A DNA stretch of 64,000 nt from Streptomyces olivaceus (lineage in GTDB: Bacteria; Actinomycetota; Actinomycetes; Streptomycetales; Streptomycetaceae). The notes beneath the pieces were generated by a model that saw only the letters and a list, made by a program, of their open reading frames with translations, had not been told where the DNA came from and ran no database searches. Position 1 is the first letter of the stretch; every line of letters begins with the position of its first letter. This document shows positions 43,086 to 52,575 of the stretch, piece after piece. The position numbers and the translations under genes are program-made. The stretch is taken from positions 120,520 through 184,519 of the forward strand of contig NZ_JOFH01000012.1 of NCBI RefSeq assembly GCF_000721235.1, read 5' to 3'.

Positions 43086-44411
43086 ATGCGCAGCCACCGT
43101 CTTCCGCCCGGTCGTCGCACTGTACTCGCGGGCGGCCTGATATTACTCACCGCCAAACCCGCGCTCGCCGCGGACCGGAATTCCGGCTCCGGATCCGTCT
43201 GGACAGGTATCTGGGCGGCGGCACCCACCGGAGCGCCCGCGAGTGCGGACGTCGCCTTCGAGGACCAGACGCTGCGTCAGGTGGTGCACACGAGCATCGC
43301 GGGCGACACGCTGCGTGTGCGGCTGACGAACGAGTTCGGCGACGAGCCGCTGGTCATCGGTGAGGCGCACCTCGCGCGCAGAGCGAACGGCGGTTCCGGC
43401 GCCGGAACCGAGCCCGGCAGCGACCGGGTGCTGCGCTTCGGCGGACGTAGGTCCCTCACGCTGACCGCGGGCACCGCGCGGTGGAGCGATCCCGTCCCGC
43501 TGCACGCCCCCGCGGACTCGGACCTGGTCGTCAGCGTCCACCTGCCGCGCCGCACCCGCGCGACGACCGTCCACTCCGCCGCGCACCAGCACGCCTACGT
43601 CGCCGCGGGCAACGTCACCGGAGAGCCGGACGTGGAGGTGGTGTCCACCAACACCAGCTGGCACTTCCTGTCGGGCGTCGCCGCCGACACGGCCGGCGCG
43701 GGACGCCACTCGGGCGCCGTCGCCGTCCTCGGCGACTCCATCACGGACGGCACGGGCAGCACCGCGGACGCCAACCGCCGCTGGCCCGACCAGTTCGCCC
43801 GGCGGCTGCGGGAGTCCCCGCGCCGGGGACCGCTCGGCGTCCTGAACGGGGGCCTGGGCGGCAACCGCCTGCTGCACGACGCCAACCCGATCCCCGGCAC
43901 TCCCGCCGAGGAGTTCGCCGCCTACCACGGTCAGAGCGGCCTCAACCGTTTCGACCGCGACGTGCTGGACCAGCCGGGCCTGCGCTACGCCGTCGTCGCG
44001 CTCGGCATCAACGACATCATGCACCCGGGCTTCATGGCACCCGCCGACGAGGAGGTCACGACAGCCGAGCTGATCGCCGGGCACCGGCAGCTGACCGCCC
44101 GCGCGCACGCCCGCGGGATCAGGATATTCGGCGCCACGCTCACCGCCTTCAAAGGCATCGTCCCTCCCCCCGACCTCCCGGTCGAGGACATTCCCGACTT
44201 CGAGCCGCTGGAGGCCAAGCGCCAGGGCCTCAACCACTGGATCCGCACCACCCGTGCGTACGACGGCCTCATCGACTTCGACGCCGCCACGCGCGATCCC
44301 CGAGATCCGCAACGCCTCAACCCCGAGTACGACAGCGGCGACCACCTCCACCAGAACGACGCGGGCATGGCAGCCATGGCCGAGGCCGTCCCCCTGCGTC
44401 TGTTCCGCTGA
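43086..44411 (+). CDS. Secreted SGNH/GDSL hydrolase
   Basis: 441 residues. The twin-arginine-like signal peptide (about 8-30, GRRTVLAGGLILLTAKPALA) suggests Tat or Sec export. SGNH blocks: VLGDSITDG (catalytic Ser), GGLGGNRLL, ALGINDIMH and GDHLHQNDAG (Asp/His). It is likely an esterase/lipase of the type seen in secreted streptomycete proteins. ATG 43086 follows GAGAGGAAG. The AT-richer upstream region (43000-43085) probably holds its promoter. Confidence 0.9.
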   Translation: MRSHRLPPGRRTVLAGGLILLTAKPALAADRNSGSGSVWTGIWAAAPTGAPASADVAFEDQTLRQVVHTSIAGDTLRVRLTNEFGDEPLVIGEAHLARRANGGSGAGTEPGSDRVLRFGGRRSLTLTAGTARWSDPVPLHAPADSDLVVSVHLPRRTRATTVHSAAHQHAYVAAGNVTGEPDVEVVSTNTSWHFLSGVAADTAGAGRHSGAVAVLGDSITDGTGSTADANRRWPDQFARRLRESPRRGPLGVLNGGLGGNRLLHDANPIPGTPAEEFAAYHGQSGLNRFDRDVLDQPGLRYAVVALGINDIMHPGFMAPADEEVTTAELIAGHRQLTARAHARGIRIFGATLTAFKGIVPPPDLPVEDIPDFEPLEAKRQGLNHWIRTTRAYDGLIDFDAATRDPRDPQRLNPEYDSGDHLHQNDAGMAAMAEAVPLRLFR

Positions 44412-44664
44412 GGCGGACCCGCGCGGACGACGCGCGCCGCCGGGCCGCACCGGCCGTCCTCGCCGGACCCGGGCAGCGGGGCACGACCCCTCTTGCCGGT
44501 TCGTCCTGCCGGATTGCCCGAACGTACGTACCGGAGCCGAACACGGCCGAAGGGGTGGGGTTAACCCCCCATGCTTTCAGGGGGCGGCCCTGATCGATCC
44601 GGGACCGGTCCCTCCGTAGCGTCGTACACGCAGAGCAACGACGGCTTCATTGGGGGAGACGAGC

Positions 44665-45429
44665 ATGAACGTACACGACGCGAGGTTTCGGGCGGGTGCC
44701 TTAGCCGGCGGCGCGCTGGTCGCGCTGGGAGCGCTGACCGCGTGCGGCGGGTCGGTCGACGACGACGGTCCGGAGAAGCGGGACTTCGCCCTGACCGGTG
44801 GCGAGCTGACCATCAAACGCAACAGCGGGGACCTCGAGGTCCGGCCCGCGGACGTGGACCAGGTCGAGGTGACGCGGTGGTTCTCCGGCTGGTCCGCCGT
44901 CGGAGGCAAACCCAAGGCGTCCTGGGAACTCGACGGCGCCCAACTGAAGCTGAACGCCGACTGCGGAGCGGTCATCAACGACTGCACCACCCGGTACGAG
45001 GTGCGCGTCCCCAAGGACGTGGCGCTGTCCGTCGAGGGCGACAACGGCAAGACCGACGCCGCCGGCTTCGGCAAGGGGCTGCGCATCAGCTCGGACAACG
45101 GCGCGGTCCACGTCTCGGACGTCTCCGGTGACGTCGCGCTGCACAGCGGCAGCGGGGAACTGAAGGCCACGGGCCTCGCCGCGGGCCGGGTCGAGGCCGA
45201 GTCTGACAACGGCAAGGTCGACCTCTCCTTCGCCTCGGTCCCCGACCAGGTGGACGTCTCCACCGAGAACGGCGAGGTGACGGTGGAGGTGCCGGACGCC
45301 CCGTACAAGGTGACGACGGAGACGGAGAACGGGGACGTGCGGGCCGACGTGCCGACCGACGGGAACAGCGCCCACGCGATCTCGGTGCGCACCGAGAACG
45401 GCGCGATCACCCTGCGCACCGCGGACTGA
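44665..45429 (+). CDS. DUF4097-type lipoprotein
   Basis: 254 residues. Lipobox LTAC after a short signal peptide (about 12-30), so exported and acylated. The rest is a repetitive beta-helix built of SxNGxVxVxxxxG turns (e.g. DNGKTDAAGFGKGLRI, DNGAVHVSDVSGDVAL), as in DUF4097 proteins of unknown function. GGGGGAG precedes the ATG. The TetR regulator begins 26 bp later, so they are probably co-transcribed. Confidence 0.85.
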   Translation: MNVHDARFRAGALAGGALVALGALTACGGSVDDDGPEKRDFALTGGELTIKRNSGDLEVRPADVDQVEVTRWFSGWSAVGGKPKASWELDGAQLKLNADCGAVINDCTTRYEVRVPKDVALSVEGDNGKTDAAGFGKGLRISSDNGAVHVSDVSGDVALHSGSGELKATGLAAGRVEAESDNGKVDLSFASVPDQVDVSTENGEVTVEVPDAPYKVTTETENGDVRADVPTDGNSAHAISVRTENGAITLRTAD

Positions 45430-45455
45430 CCCGCCGGCATCGGCACGAGGAGCAG

Positions 45456-46199
45456 ATGATGCAGTTCCCACCGACGCCCCAACCGGCACCGCGGCACGGT
45501 ACTTCGGGTATCGAGTACTCCGAGTCTCCACCCGGAGCGGGGCCCTTCCCGGATCCCGCCGCGGGGCCGGTCCCGCGCGTGCCCCGCGACGAGGTGCGCC
45601 GCCGGCTGCTGGCCGCGGCCGCGCAGTCGTTCGCCGAGCGCGGCTACGAGGACAGCAAGCTGGAGGACATCGCTCACACCGCCGGTTTCACCAAGGGCGC
45701 CGTCTACTCGAACTTCGCCGGCAAGGCGGAGCTCTTCGGCGCCGTGCTCGGAGCCGGAGCGGACACCGAGTTCAGCCTCGTCATGGACGAGATCCGGGAC
45801 ACCGAGCACTTCGCCGAGGCGGTCGGCGCGGCCTCCCGGACCGTCGCCCGGCGCATCGTCGGCGATGCCGGACGAGGGCAGCTCGCGCTGGAGTTCGCCG
45901 CGCGTGCCGCTCGTGACGAGGGGACCAGGGAGATCCTGACCCCGCTGCGCCGCCTCCAGCGGGCGGCGGCGAGCCGGTCGATCGGTCAGGTCGCCGAGCA
46001 CACCGGCGCCGAGCTGGTCGCGGCCCCGGACGTCGCGGCGCTCATCCTGCACTGCCTGTGCAACGGCCTGTCGAACGAACGGATCGCCGACCCCGAGGCC
46101 ATCGACGCCGCCGCCGTGGAACAGGCGCTGACCACGGTGCTCACCGCGCTGGTGGTCCGCCCCGCCGAGACCGACACCGAGACCCCGAGGAACCCGTGA
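45456..46199 (+). CDS. TetR family transcriptional regulator
   Basis: 247 residues. A proline-rich N-terminal extension (about 40 residues) precedes the TetR HTH (about 47-95, LLAAAAQSFAERGYEDSKLED then IAHTAGFTKGAVYSNFAGK). Its end overlaps the MmpL start (TGATG), so it most likely represses the transporter, with a hydrophobic ligand. ACGAGGAG lies upstream; the start may be ATG 45456 or 45459. Confidence 0.92.
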   Translation: MMQFPPTPQPAPRHGTSGIEYSESPPGAGPFPDPAAGPVPRVPRDEVRRRLLAAAAQSFAERGYEDSKLEDIAHTAGFTKGAVYSNFAGKAELFGAVLGAGADTEFSLVMDEIRDTEHFAEAVGAASRTVARRIVGDAGRGQLALEFAARAARDEGTREILTPLRRLQRAAASRSIGQVAEHTGAELVAAPDVAALILHCLCNGLSNERIADPEAIDAAAVEQALTTVLTALVVRPAETDTETPRNP

Positions 46200-48442
46200 T
46201 GGCAACCCTGCTCTACCAGCTGGGCCGGTCGGCCTTCCGTCGCCGCGGCCGCTTCCTCGCCGGCTGGTTGCTCCTCCTCGCCCTGGTGGGCGGCGGGCTG
46301 GCGGCGTTCGGCTCGCACCTGGACAGCGAGGCGACCATCCCCGGTTCGCAGTCGCAGAAGGGCATCGACATCCTGGAGAAGTCGCTGCCGTCGTCGACCG
46401 GCGTCACGGCCCAGATCGTCTTCGTGGCGCCGCGCGGCTCGACCGTCGACGACGCCCGCTACCGCTCCGTCATCGAGAAGACCGTCGAGACCGCCGGTGG
46501 GGCACCGCAGGTCGAAACCGCGGTGGACCCGTTCGAGGCGGAGTCCGTCTCGGCCGACCGGCGGACCGCGATGGCCCAGGTCCTGTACCCCGTCAAACGC
46601 GACGCGCTGCGGGACACCAGTGTCGAAGAGCTGGAGCGGATCGCCTTCGACGCCCGGTCCAGCGGCCTTCAGGCCGAGGTGGGCGGCACGATCTACAGCA
46701 CGGCCGGCCTGGAGGTGGGGATCGGCGAGGTGATCGGCCTCGCCGTCGCCGTCGTCGTACTCCTCGTCACCTTCGGCTCGCTCCTCGCCGCCGGACTGCC
46801 CCTGCTGACCGCGCTGCTCGGCCTCGTCGTCGGGCTGGCCGGACTACTGCTGGTGTCGAACATCGCCACGGTGTCGTCCACGGCACCCAGCCTCGCCCTG
46901 ATGATCGGCCTCGCCGTCGGGATCGACTACGCGTTGCTCATCCTGTCCAGGCACCGTACCCAGCTGGCGTCCGGCATGGACCCCGAGGAATCCGCGGGGC
47001 GGGCGACCGGCACCGCGGGCAGCGCCGTGGTCTTCGCCGGTCTCACGGTGATCGTCGCCCTGTGCGGGCTGACGGTCGTCGGCATCCCCTTCCTGAGCGT
47101 CATGGGTCTGGCGGCGGCCGGCACCGTCCTGCTGTCGGTCCTGGTGGCGGTGACACTGCTGCCCGCCCTGCTGGGCTTCGCCGGAGCACGGCTGCGCCCC
47201 CGGTCCGGCTCGCGCACCGACCGCAGGGAACGGGCCACGCAGGACGGACACCGCAGGACCGGCGGCGAACGCTGGGCCCGGCTGGTGACCCGGCGCCCCC
47301 TGGTCACCGTGGTGGCCGTCGTCATCGGCCTCGGAGTGATGGCCCTGCCCGCCGCCCAACTGTCGCTGGCCATGCCGGACAACGGCACCGCGGCGCCCGA
47401 GTCGACTCAGCGCAAGGCGTACGACCTCATCTCCGACGCCTTCGGCCCCGGCCGCAACGGGCGGCTGCTCGTGCTCGTGCAGACCGACGGCGCCGACCCC
47501 GGGGCCGCCGCCGGCACCGTCGCGCGCGGCATCGACGACCTCGGCCTGCCCGAGGTGCTGTCCGTCAGCGCGCCCCAGACCGCCACGGACGGCCGGACGG
47601 CGATCGTGACCGTCGTGCCCAAGGCCGGGCCCCGCGCGGACGAGACGGTGGGGCTGGTCCGGGACATCCGCGCCGCCACGCCCGCCCTGGCCGACCGGAC
47701 GGACTCCGACGTCCTGGTCACCGGTTCGACCGCCGCCGCGATCGACGTCTCCGACCGACTCAAGGACTCGCTGCTGCCGTTCGCCGTGATCGTCGTCGGC
47801 CTCGCCCTGCTGCTGTTGCTGCTGGTCTTCCGCTCGATCGTGGTGCCCCTCAAGGCGGCCTTCGGCTTCCTGCTCTCCGTGGCGGCGTCGTTCGGCGCGG
47901 TCGTCGCCGTCTTCCAGTGGGGCTGGCTCGCCGACCGGATCGGCGTCCCGACCACCGGCCCCGTCTTCAGCTTCATGCCGATCGTTCTGATGGCCGTGCT
48001 GTTCGGACTGGCGATGGACTACGAGGTCTTCCTCGTGTCGCGCATGCGGGAGGAGTACGTCCACACCGGCCGGCACGGTGCCTCCGTGATCTCCGGCGCG
48101 CGGCACGCGTCGCGGGTCGTCACGGCCGCCGCGCTGATCATGTTCGCGGTGTTCGCGAGTTTCGTGACGGCCGAGGACCTCACGCTCAAACCGATCGCCC
48201 TGGGTCTCGCCGTCGGTATCCTGGTGGACGCCGTGGTGGTTCGGATGACCCTGGTACCGGCCATTCTCGCCCTGGTCGGGGAACGGTCCTGGTGGCTTCC
48301 CCGATGGCTCGACCGGATGCTGCCCGACCTCGACATGGAGGGCGCCAGACTGAGCGCGCCGACCCGGCCGGAGGACTCCGGACCGGCCCCCGCCCCATCC
48401 CAGGAGAATCAACGGGGCCTGTCCGACAACTACATGGCCTGA
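46199..48442 (+). CDS. MMPL/RND family transporter
   Basis: 747 residues, two homologous halves each with six membrane helices and a large loop. Proton-relay-type segments GLAVGIDYALLILSRHR and FGLAMDYEVFLVSRMREEY are present in the expected positions. MmpL proteins export lipids or drugs. Coupled to TetR (TGATG overlap). The start may also be GTG 46196. The substrate cannot be told; it could be an efflux pump for a natural product or lipid. Confidence 0.92.
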   Translation: MATLLYQLGRSAFRRRGRFLAGWLLLLALVGGGLAAFGSHLDSEATIPGSQSQKGIDILEKSLPSSTGVTAQIVFVAPRGSTVDDARYRSVIEKTVETAGGAPQVETAVDPFEAESVSADRRTAMAQVLYPVKRDALRDTSVEELERIAFDARSSGLQAEVGGTIYSTAGLEVGIGEVIGLAVAVVVLLVTFGSLLAAGLPLLTALLGLVVGLAGLLLVSNIATVSSTAPSLALMIGLAVGIDYALLILSRHRTQLASGMDPEESAGRATGTAGSAVVFAGLTVIVALCGLTVVGIPFLSVMGLAAAGTVLLSVLVAVTLLPALLGFAGARLRPRSGSRTDRRERATQDGHRRTGGERWARLVTRRPLVTVVAVVIGLGVMALPAAQLSLAMPDNGTAAPESTQRKAYDLISDAFGPGRNGRLLVLVQTDGADPGAAAGTVARGIDDLGLPEVLSVSAPQTATDGRTAIVTVVPKAGPRADETVGLVRDIRAATPALADRTDSDVLVTGSTAAAIDVSDRLKDSLLPFAVIVVGLALLLLLLVFRSIVVPLKAAFGFLLSVAASFGAVVAVFQWGWLADRIGVPTTGPVFSFMPIVLMAVLFGLAMDYEVFLVSRMREEYVHTGRHGASVISGARHASRVVTAAALIMFAVFASFVTAEDLTLKPIALGLAVGILVDAVVVRMTLVPAILALVGERSWWLPRWLDRMLPDLDMEGARLSAPTRPEDSGPAPAPSQENQRGLSDNYMA

Positions 48443-48488
48443 TTTCGGTTGTGGAGGTTTCCTCCCGTCTCTTGTGTGACTGAAGTGC

Positions 48489-48525
48489 GGCCCTGTACAT
48501 ACTCACCAAAGGTATGTACAGGGCC
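48489..48525. promoter_or_regulatory. Perfect 14-bp inverted repeat before the SMP-30 gene
   Basis: GGCCCTGTACATAC / GTATGTACAGGGCC with a 9-nt loop, 47 bp after the MmpL stop and 27 bp before the next ATG. It could be a terminator or an operator (TGTACATAC-like half-sites). A 12-bp direct repeat GGCCTGATTTCG lies at 48436-48447 and 48522-48533, so this segment is bracketed by a short duplication. Confidence 0.7.
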
Positions 48526-48552
48526 TGATTTCGATCAGTCACGGGGGAGAGC

Positions 48553-49578
48553 ATGTCCGAAAAGGCGAGTTCAGGTATCTACGAGATTCTGGACGACCGG
48601 TTTCTCATTCCGGCGAACGGCGACAAAAGACTGGAGTTGCTGTTCGACGGATCCCGCTGGACAGAGGGGCCGGTCTACCTCCCGGCCTGGCGGCAGGTAA
48701 TTTTCAGCGACATTCCGAATGACCGGATGATGCGCTGGGACGAGGCGACGGGATCGGTCGGCGTCTTCCGCGCGGCGGCCGGCAACACCAACGCGCACAC
48801 CCTGGACCGCGAGGGCCGGCTGATCACCTGCGAGCAGGGGCGGCGCCGGATCACCCGTACCGAGCACGACGGTTCGATCACCGTCCTGGCCGAGCGCTTC
48901 CAGGGCAAGCGGTTCAACGGCCCCAACGACGCCGTCGTGCGGTCCGACGGTTCGATCTGGTTCACGGACCCCGTCTTCGGCATCATCAGCGACTACGAGG
49001 GCGAGCGCGGGGAGAGCGAGATCGGGGCGAGCAACGTCTACCGCCTGGACCCGGAGAGCGGCGACCTGCGGATCGTCGCGGAGGGGTTCGGCACTCCGAA
49101 CGGCCTGAGTTTCACCCCCGACGAGCGGCAGCTCTTCGTCTCGGACACCCTGGCCGGCGAGATCCGCTGCTACATGGTGCGCGGCCACAAGAGACTGACC
49201 GACGGCAGGGTCTTCGCGCAGTCACCCCTCGAAGAGGCGCAGTTCGACGGGGTCAAGTTCGACGACGAGGGACGGCTGTGGGCGGCGGCGGGACGCAGCG
49301 GGCTGCACTGCTACGACCCCGACGGCACCCTGATCGGCCGGATCCTCTTCCCCACGCCGGTCTCCAACTTCACCTTCGGCGGTCCGAAGAACAACCGCCT
49401 CTTCATCTCCTCGGCGTCGAGCCTGTACTCGCTGATGGTGGCCGTCACCGGGGCACCGCGCGTCGGCGGACCGGCCGTCGCCGCGCGCAAGCGCGTGGCG
49501 CGCGAAGCCGACATCTCGGTGGCGAGGATCAGGCTCCGGATGAACGCCGGTCTGCCCGAGACCGAGTTCACCGGCTGA
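48553..49578 (+). CDS. SMP-30/gluconolactonase family hydrolase
   Basis: 341 residues, six-bladed beta-propeller. Metal ligands expected for the family are visible: Glu in WTEGPVY, Asn in NTNAHTLDREGRL, and Asn/Asp in FNGPNDAVVRSDGSIWFTDP. It likely opens a lactone or related ester. ATG 48553 follows GGGGGAGAGC. It is convergent with the LAL regulator, next to the polyketide genes, and may or may not belong to that cluster. Confidence 0.85.
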   Translation: MSEKASSGIYEILDDRFLIPANGDKRLELLFDGSRWTEGPVYLPAWRQVIFSDIPNDRMMRWDEATGSVGVFRAAAGNTNAHTLDREGRLITCEQGRRRITRTEHDGSITVLAERFQGKRFNGPNDAVVRSDGSIWFTDPVFGIISDYEGERGESEIGASNVYRLDPESGDLRIVAEGFGTPNGLSFTPDERQLFVSDTLAGEIRCYMVRGHKRLTDGRVFAQSPLEEAQFDGVKFDDEGRLWAAAGRSGLHCYDPDGTLIGRILFPTPVSNFTFGGPKNNRLFISSASSLYSLMVAVTGAPRVGGPAVAARKRVAREADISVARIRLRMNAGLPETEFTG

Positions 49579-49593
49579 CTCCCGGCCGTTCTC

Positions 49594-49626
49594 CGCCTCC
49601 CGCGCCCGTTCCGGACGCGGGAGGCG
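49594..49626. terminator. Terminator between SMP-30 gene and LAL regulator
   Basis: Perfect 11-bp stem CGCCTCCCGCG / CGCGGGAGGCG with an 11-nt loop between convergent genes; plausibly bidirectional. Confidence 0.7.
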
Positions 49627-49635
49627 ACCGCTTGG

Positions 49636-52551
49636 TCAGCCGCGCGGAAGGAACGCGGGGGCTCCGGTGACGACCGCCGTGGCCAGCTCCACCCGGGAGC
49701 GGATCTCGGTGCGGCGGAACATGCGGTTCAGCCGGCTGGAGACGCTGGTCTCGCTGACGTCCAGGGAGGTCGCCAGCTGACGGTTGGACAGGCCCTCGGC
49801 CACCATGCGGGCCACGAGCAACTCCATCTCCCGTGCCGCGTCCCTGGGCCCCGGCACCGGGACACCGGCGTCCTTCATGGCGAGCCGGGCCCGGTGCCGC
49901 CAGAGCAGCGCGTCCAACCGCCCGAAGTGTTCGTAGGCCTCCCACAGCAGCTGCCGACGGCCGGCGCCCGTGCCGGGCGCCGCCGTGGCCGCCAGGAGCA
50001 GCGTGACGGCCAGCTCGTACGGCTGCCCCAGGTGCCGTGCGAGGCCGACGGCCTCAGGCCCGTCCGAGGAGACGTCGGGCAGGTGCCGGCGGAGCGGGAC
50101 GCAGAGGGCCGCCGCCTCCAACCGCGTGCGCAAGTGCAGCAGACGGCCGATGTCGTCGGCGGCCCCGCCGGCCCGGCGCAGTTCCTCGAGGCACGTGAGG
50201 GCGGCCTCGGGGTGCCCGTCGGCTGCCTCCTGGACCGCCAGGGCCGACCAGAGCGGTCCGGTGCCGCGGACCCGGTCGCCGGCCGCCGCTTCGGCGAGTC
50301 CGCGCCGCAGTACCTCCCGCACCTTCGGAGCCCGGTGGTGGAAGCGGTGGATCGCGGCCTCCTCGGCGGCCGGTGGACAGCTCACGGGCCCGCCCGCGGA
50401 CCGTGCGAGCCCGAGGACCGTCCGGGCCCGCGCGGGCCACCCCTGAGCGAGCAGGATGCACGACATCCTTCCGTGCAGGAGGCTGTTCACCGGCGCCCGC
50501 CCGGCGGGCGCGCTGTCGACCAGCAGCCTGCGCCCGTTCTCCATGGCCTCGCTCCAGGCCCCGCGCAGGAACTGCTCCAGGAAGACGTCGTGCCGGGGCA
50601 GCCGGTCCGCCGTCAGCCCGTGCCGCCGCAGGCAGGCCGTCAGGCCCCGCAGATCGCCCAGGGCCAGCAGGGCCTCGCACCGCGCCAGCGTGCTCCCCAG
50701 GGGGCCGTACAGGGCGGAGAGGACGGGGCTGAGGGCCGGTGGCTCCCGAAGTCCCCGGTACAGCTCGGCCGGGTCGCCGCACATCGCCCTCGCGGTCTCC
50801 CGGACCACGGTCACGAAGGCCCGGTCGGGATCCTGGTGGTCCCGGTCCAGCCCCCCGCGTTCGATCAGCCCCAGGGCCTCGGACCACCTGCCCAGCAGGG
50901 ACGCCGCCAGGACAGCCAGCACGGCGGCGCCGGTGCCGGTGGCGGCGAGCTGGGCCCGGTAGTGCGCGCAGAGGCCCGCGAGGTCCCCGGCGGCCGCGGT
51001 CCTGGCGATCGCGATGGCGGCCAGTGCCCGGTCGGCCGGCACGTCGGCCCGCGCCTGGGCACGCACCAGCGTATGGACCGTCGCTTCGACGGCTTCGTCG
51101 TCTCCCGCCCGGATCGCGTCCGAGGCGTGCGTCAGCACGACCGGTACGGCCGGCGCCGGGTCGTCGCTGCGCTCGACGGCCGCCCCGAGCCAGGCCGACG
51201 CCCGGCGGCGGTGGGTGGTGCGCAGCTCCGCGGCGGCGGCGAACAACTCCCGTGCGGCACGGTCGCGGTCGACCATGGTGCCCGCGTCGACGATCCGGTC
51301 GGCCAGACAGGCGCGGTAGGCTGCCCGGTCGCGCCCGTCCCGCCCCGCCCATGCGTCCTCGGCCTCGTCGGTGGAGCGCAGCCACAGCGCGCGCACCACC
51401 GTGGCCGAGGTGACGCGACGCTCGTACGGGCCGAGCCGGGCCTGCACGGAGCGGGCGACCAGCGGGACGCGGAACGACCAGGTGCGGTCGCGGGCCGCGT
51501 CCTCCGGGCCGCGCACGAATCCGAAGTGCGTGAGCCGGTCGAGCGCCTCGCGCACCTCGCCCCGGCACAGTCCGGTCGCCGTCGCGATCAGCTCCACCGT
51601 CAGGGGGGCCATGTGCTCCACGAGCGTGAGGGCCTTGGCCACGCGCCACGGGACGTCACCGAGTCCGCGCAGGGTCTGTATGAACCGGTCCTCGTTGGGA
51701 AGCACCGGTATCCGCGCGCCCGTGGCCAGGTGGGCGTGACCGATCAGCACCCGGATCGCGTCCGACTCGGCCTGTCCGACGGCTGCCTGGGCGGCCGCGG
51801 GGTTGCCGCCGCTGAGGCGGTGCAGCTCGGTCACGAGACCCTCGTCGGGCACGGCACGCAGGCGGGTGGCGAGGATACGGGCGAGGTCGTCCGCGGTGAG
51901 GGGCTGCACGTCGACCGTCTCCACGCCGGGGTCGCCCGACAGGGGCTCCAGGGCCGCGCGCTCGTCCTGTTGCTCGACGGGCCACCCGCACCTGACCGGA
52001 GCGACTCCCAGCACCAGGCGCAGCCCGGTGTGGCGGGAGGTGAGCCGGCGCAGCACGGAGACCGACTCCGGATCCGCGTGCTGCGCGTCGTCGACGAGCA
52101 CCATGACGGGTCCCAGGGCGCGGAGGGCGGCGTCGAGGGCGCCGAAGAGGGCCTCCGCGCCGGGCGTTCGCGGCTCCGGGCGCGGGCGCTGCGGGTCCGG
52201 AGCCGGACGTGCTCCGGCGCCGTGCTCGGGCGGGGCCGCCGCGCCCGGTCCCGCGAGCGCCGCCACGAGGCGCCGGCCGAGCAGGCAGGGAGTCAGGTGA
52301 TGACCGGGCAGACAGGCGGTCTGGAGCACGGGGCGGCCCAGGGACCGCAGTTGGGCTGCGAGGCCGTCCAGCAGTGCCGTCCGCCCCGACCCGACCTCCC
52401 CGCGCAACAGGAGGACGGCGGGTCCGGTGCTCGCCGTCAGCGCCTCCCGCAGATACCGGGTGGTCTTGATCCGGCCAACGCTCACCGGCTCGTAGGACGC
52501 CGGAAGCCCTTCCCTGCCGGGCTCCGGCGGCGGTGCGAAACTCCTGGTCAC
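49636..52551 (-). CDS. LAL-family LuxR regulator 1 (Walker A lysine replaced)
   Basis: About 971 residues. N-terminal AAA/STAND-type ATP-binding domain; Walker A reads GEVGSGRT (about 51-58), with Arg in place of the catalytic Lys, and Walker B is VMVLVDDAQH (about 150). A long helical, TPR-like middle follows, then a C-terminal LuxR HTH (about 905-960, VARMVAEGLSNRQLATSLDV, then SETSVSSRLNRMF). LAL proteins are pathway-specific activators of polyketide clusters. The start GTG 52551 has GAAGAGGG close upstream; spacing is short, so it is not certain. It is divergent from a second LAL, a typical arrangement. Confidence 0.88.
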   Translation of the reverse strand: MTRSFAPPPEPGREGLPASYEPVSVGRIKTTRYLREALTASTGPAVLLLRGEVGSGRTALLDGLAAQLRSLGRPVLQTACLPGHHLTPCLLGRRLVAALAGPGAAAPPEHGAGARPAPDPQRPRPEPRTPGAEALFGALDAALRALGPVMVLVDDAQHADPESVSVLRRLTSRHTGLRLVLGVAPVRCGWPVEQQDERAALEPLSGDPGVETVDVQPLTADDLARILATRLRAVPDEGLVTELHRLSGGNPAAAQAAVGQAESDAIRVLIGHAHLATGARIPVLPNEDRFIQTLRGLGDVPWRVAKALTLVEHMAPLTVELIATATGLCRGEVREALDRLTHFGFVRGPEDAARDRTWSFRVPLVARSVQARLGPYERRVTSATVVRALWLRSTDEAEDAWAGRDGRDRAAYRACLADRIVDAGTMVDRDRAARELFAAAAELRTTHRRRASAWLGAAVERSDDPAPAVPVVLTHASDAIRAGDDEAVEATVHTLVRAQARADVPADRALAAIAIARTAAAGDLAGLCAHYRAQLAATGTGAAVLAVLAASLLGRWSEALGLIERGGLDRDHQDPDRAFVTVVRETARAMCGDPAELYRGLREPPALSPVLSALYGPLGSTLARCEALLALGDLRGLTACLRRHGLTADRLPRHDVFLEQFLRGAWSEAMENGRRLLVDSAPAGRAPVNSLLHGRMSCILLAQGWPARARTVLGLARSAGGPVSCPPAAEEAAIHRFHHRAPKVREVLRRGLAEAAAGDRVRGTGPLWSALAVQEAADGHPEAALTCLEELRRAGGAADDIGRLLHLRTRLEAAALCVPLRRHLPDVSSDGPEAVGLARHLGQPYELAVTLLLAATAAPGTGAGRRQLLWEAYEHFGRLDALLWRHRARLAMKDAGVPVPGPRDAAREMELLVARMVAEGLSNRQLATSLDVSETSVSSRLNRMFRRTEIRSRVELATAVVTGAPAFLPRG

Positions 52552-52575
52552 TGGCCCTCTTCGGGTGCTTCTCGG

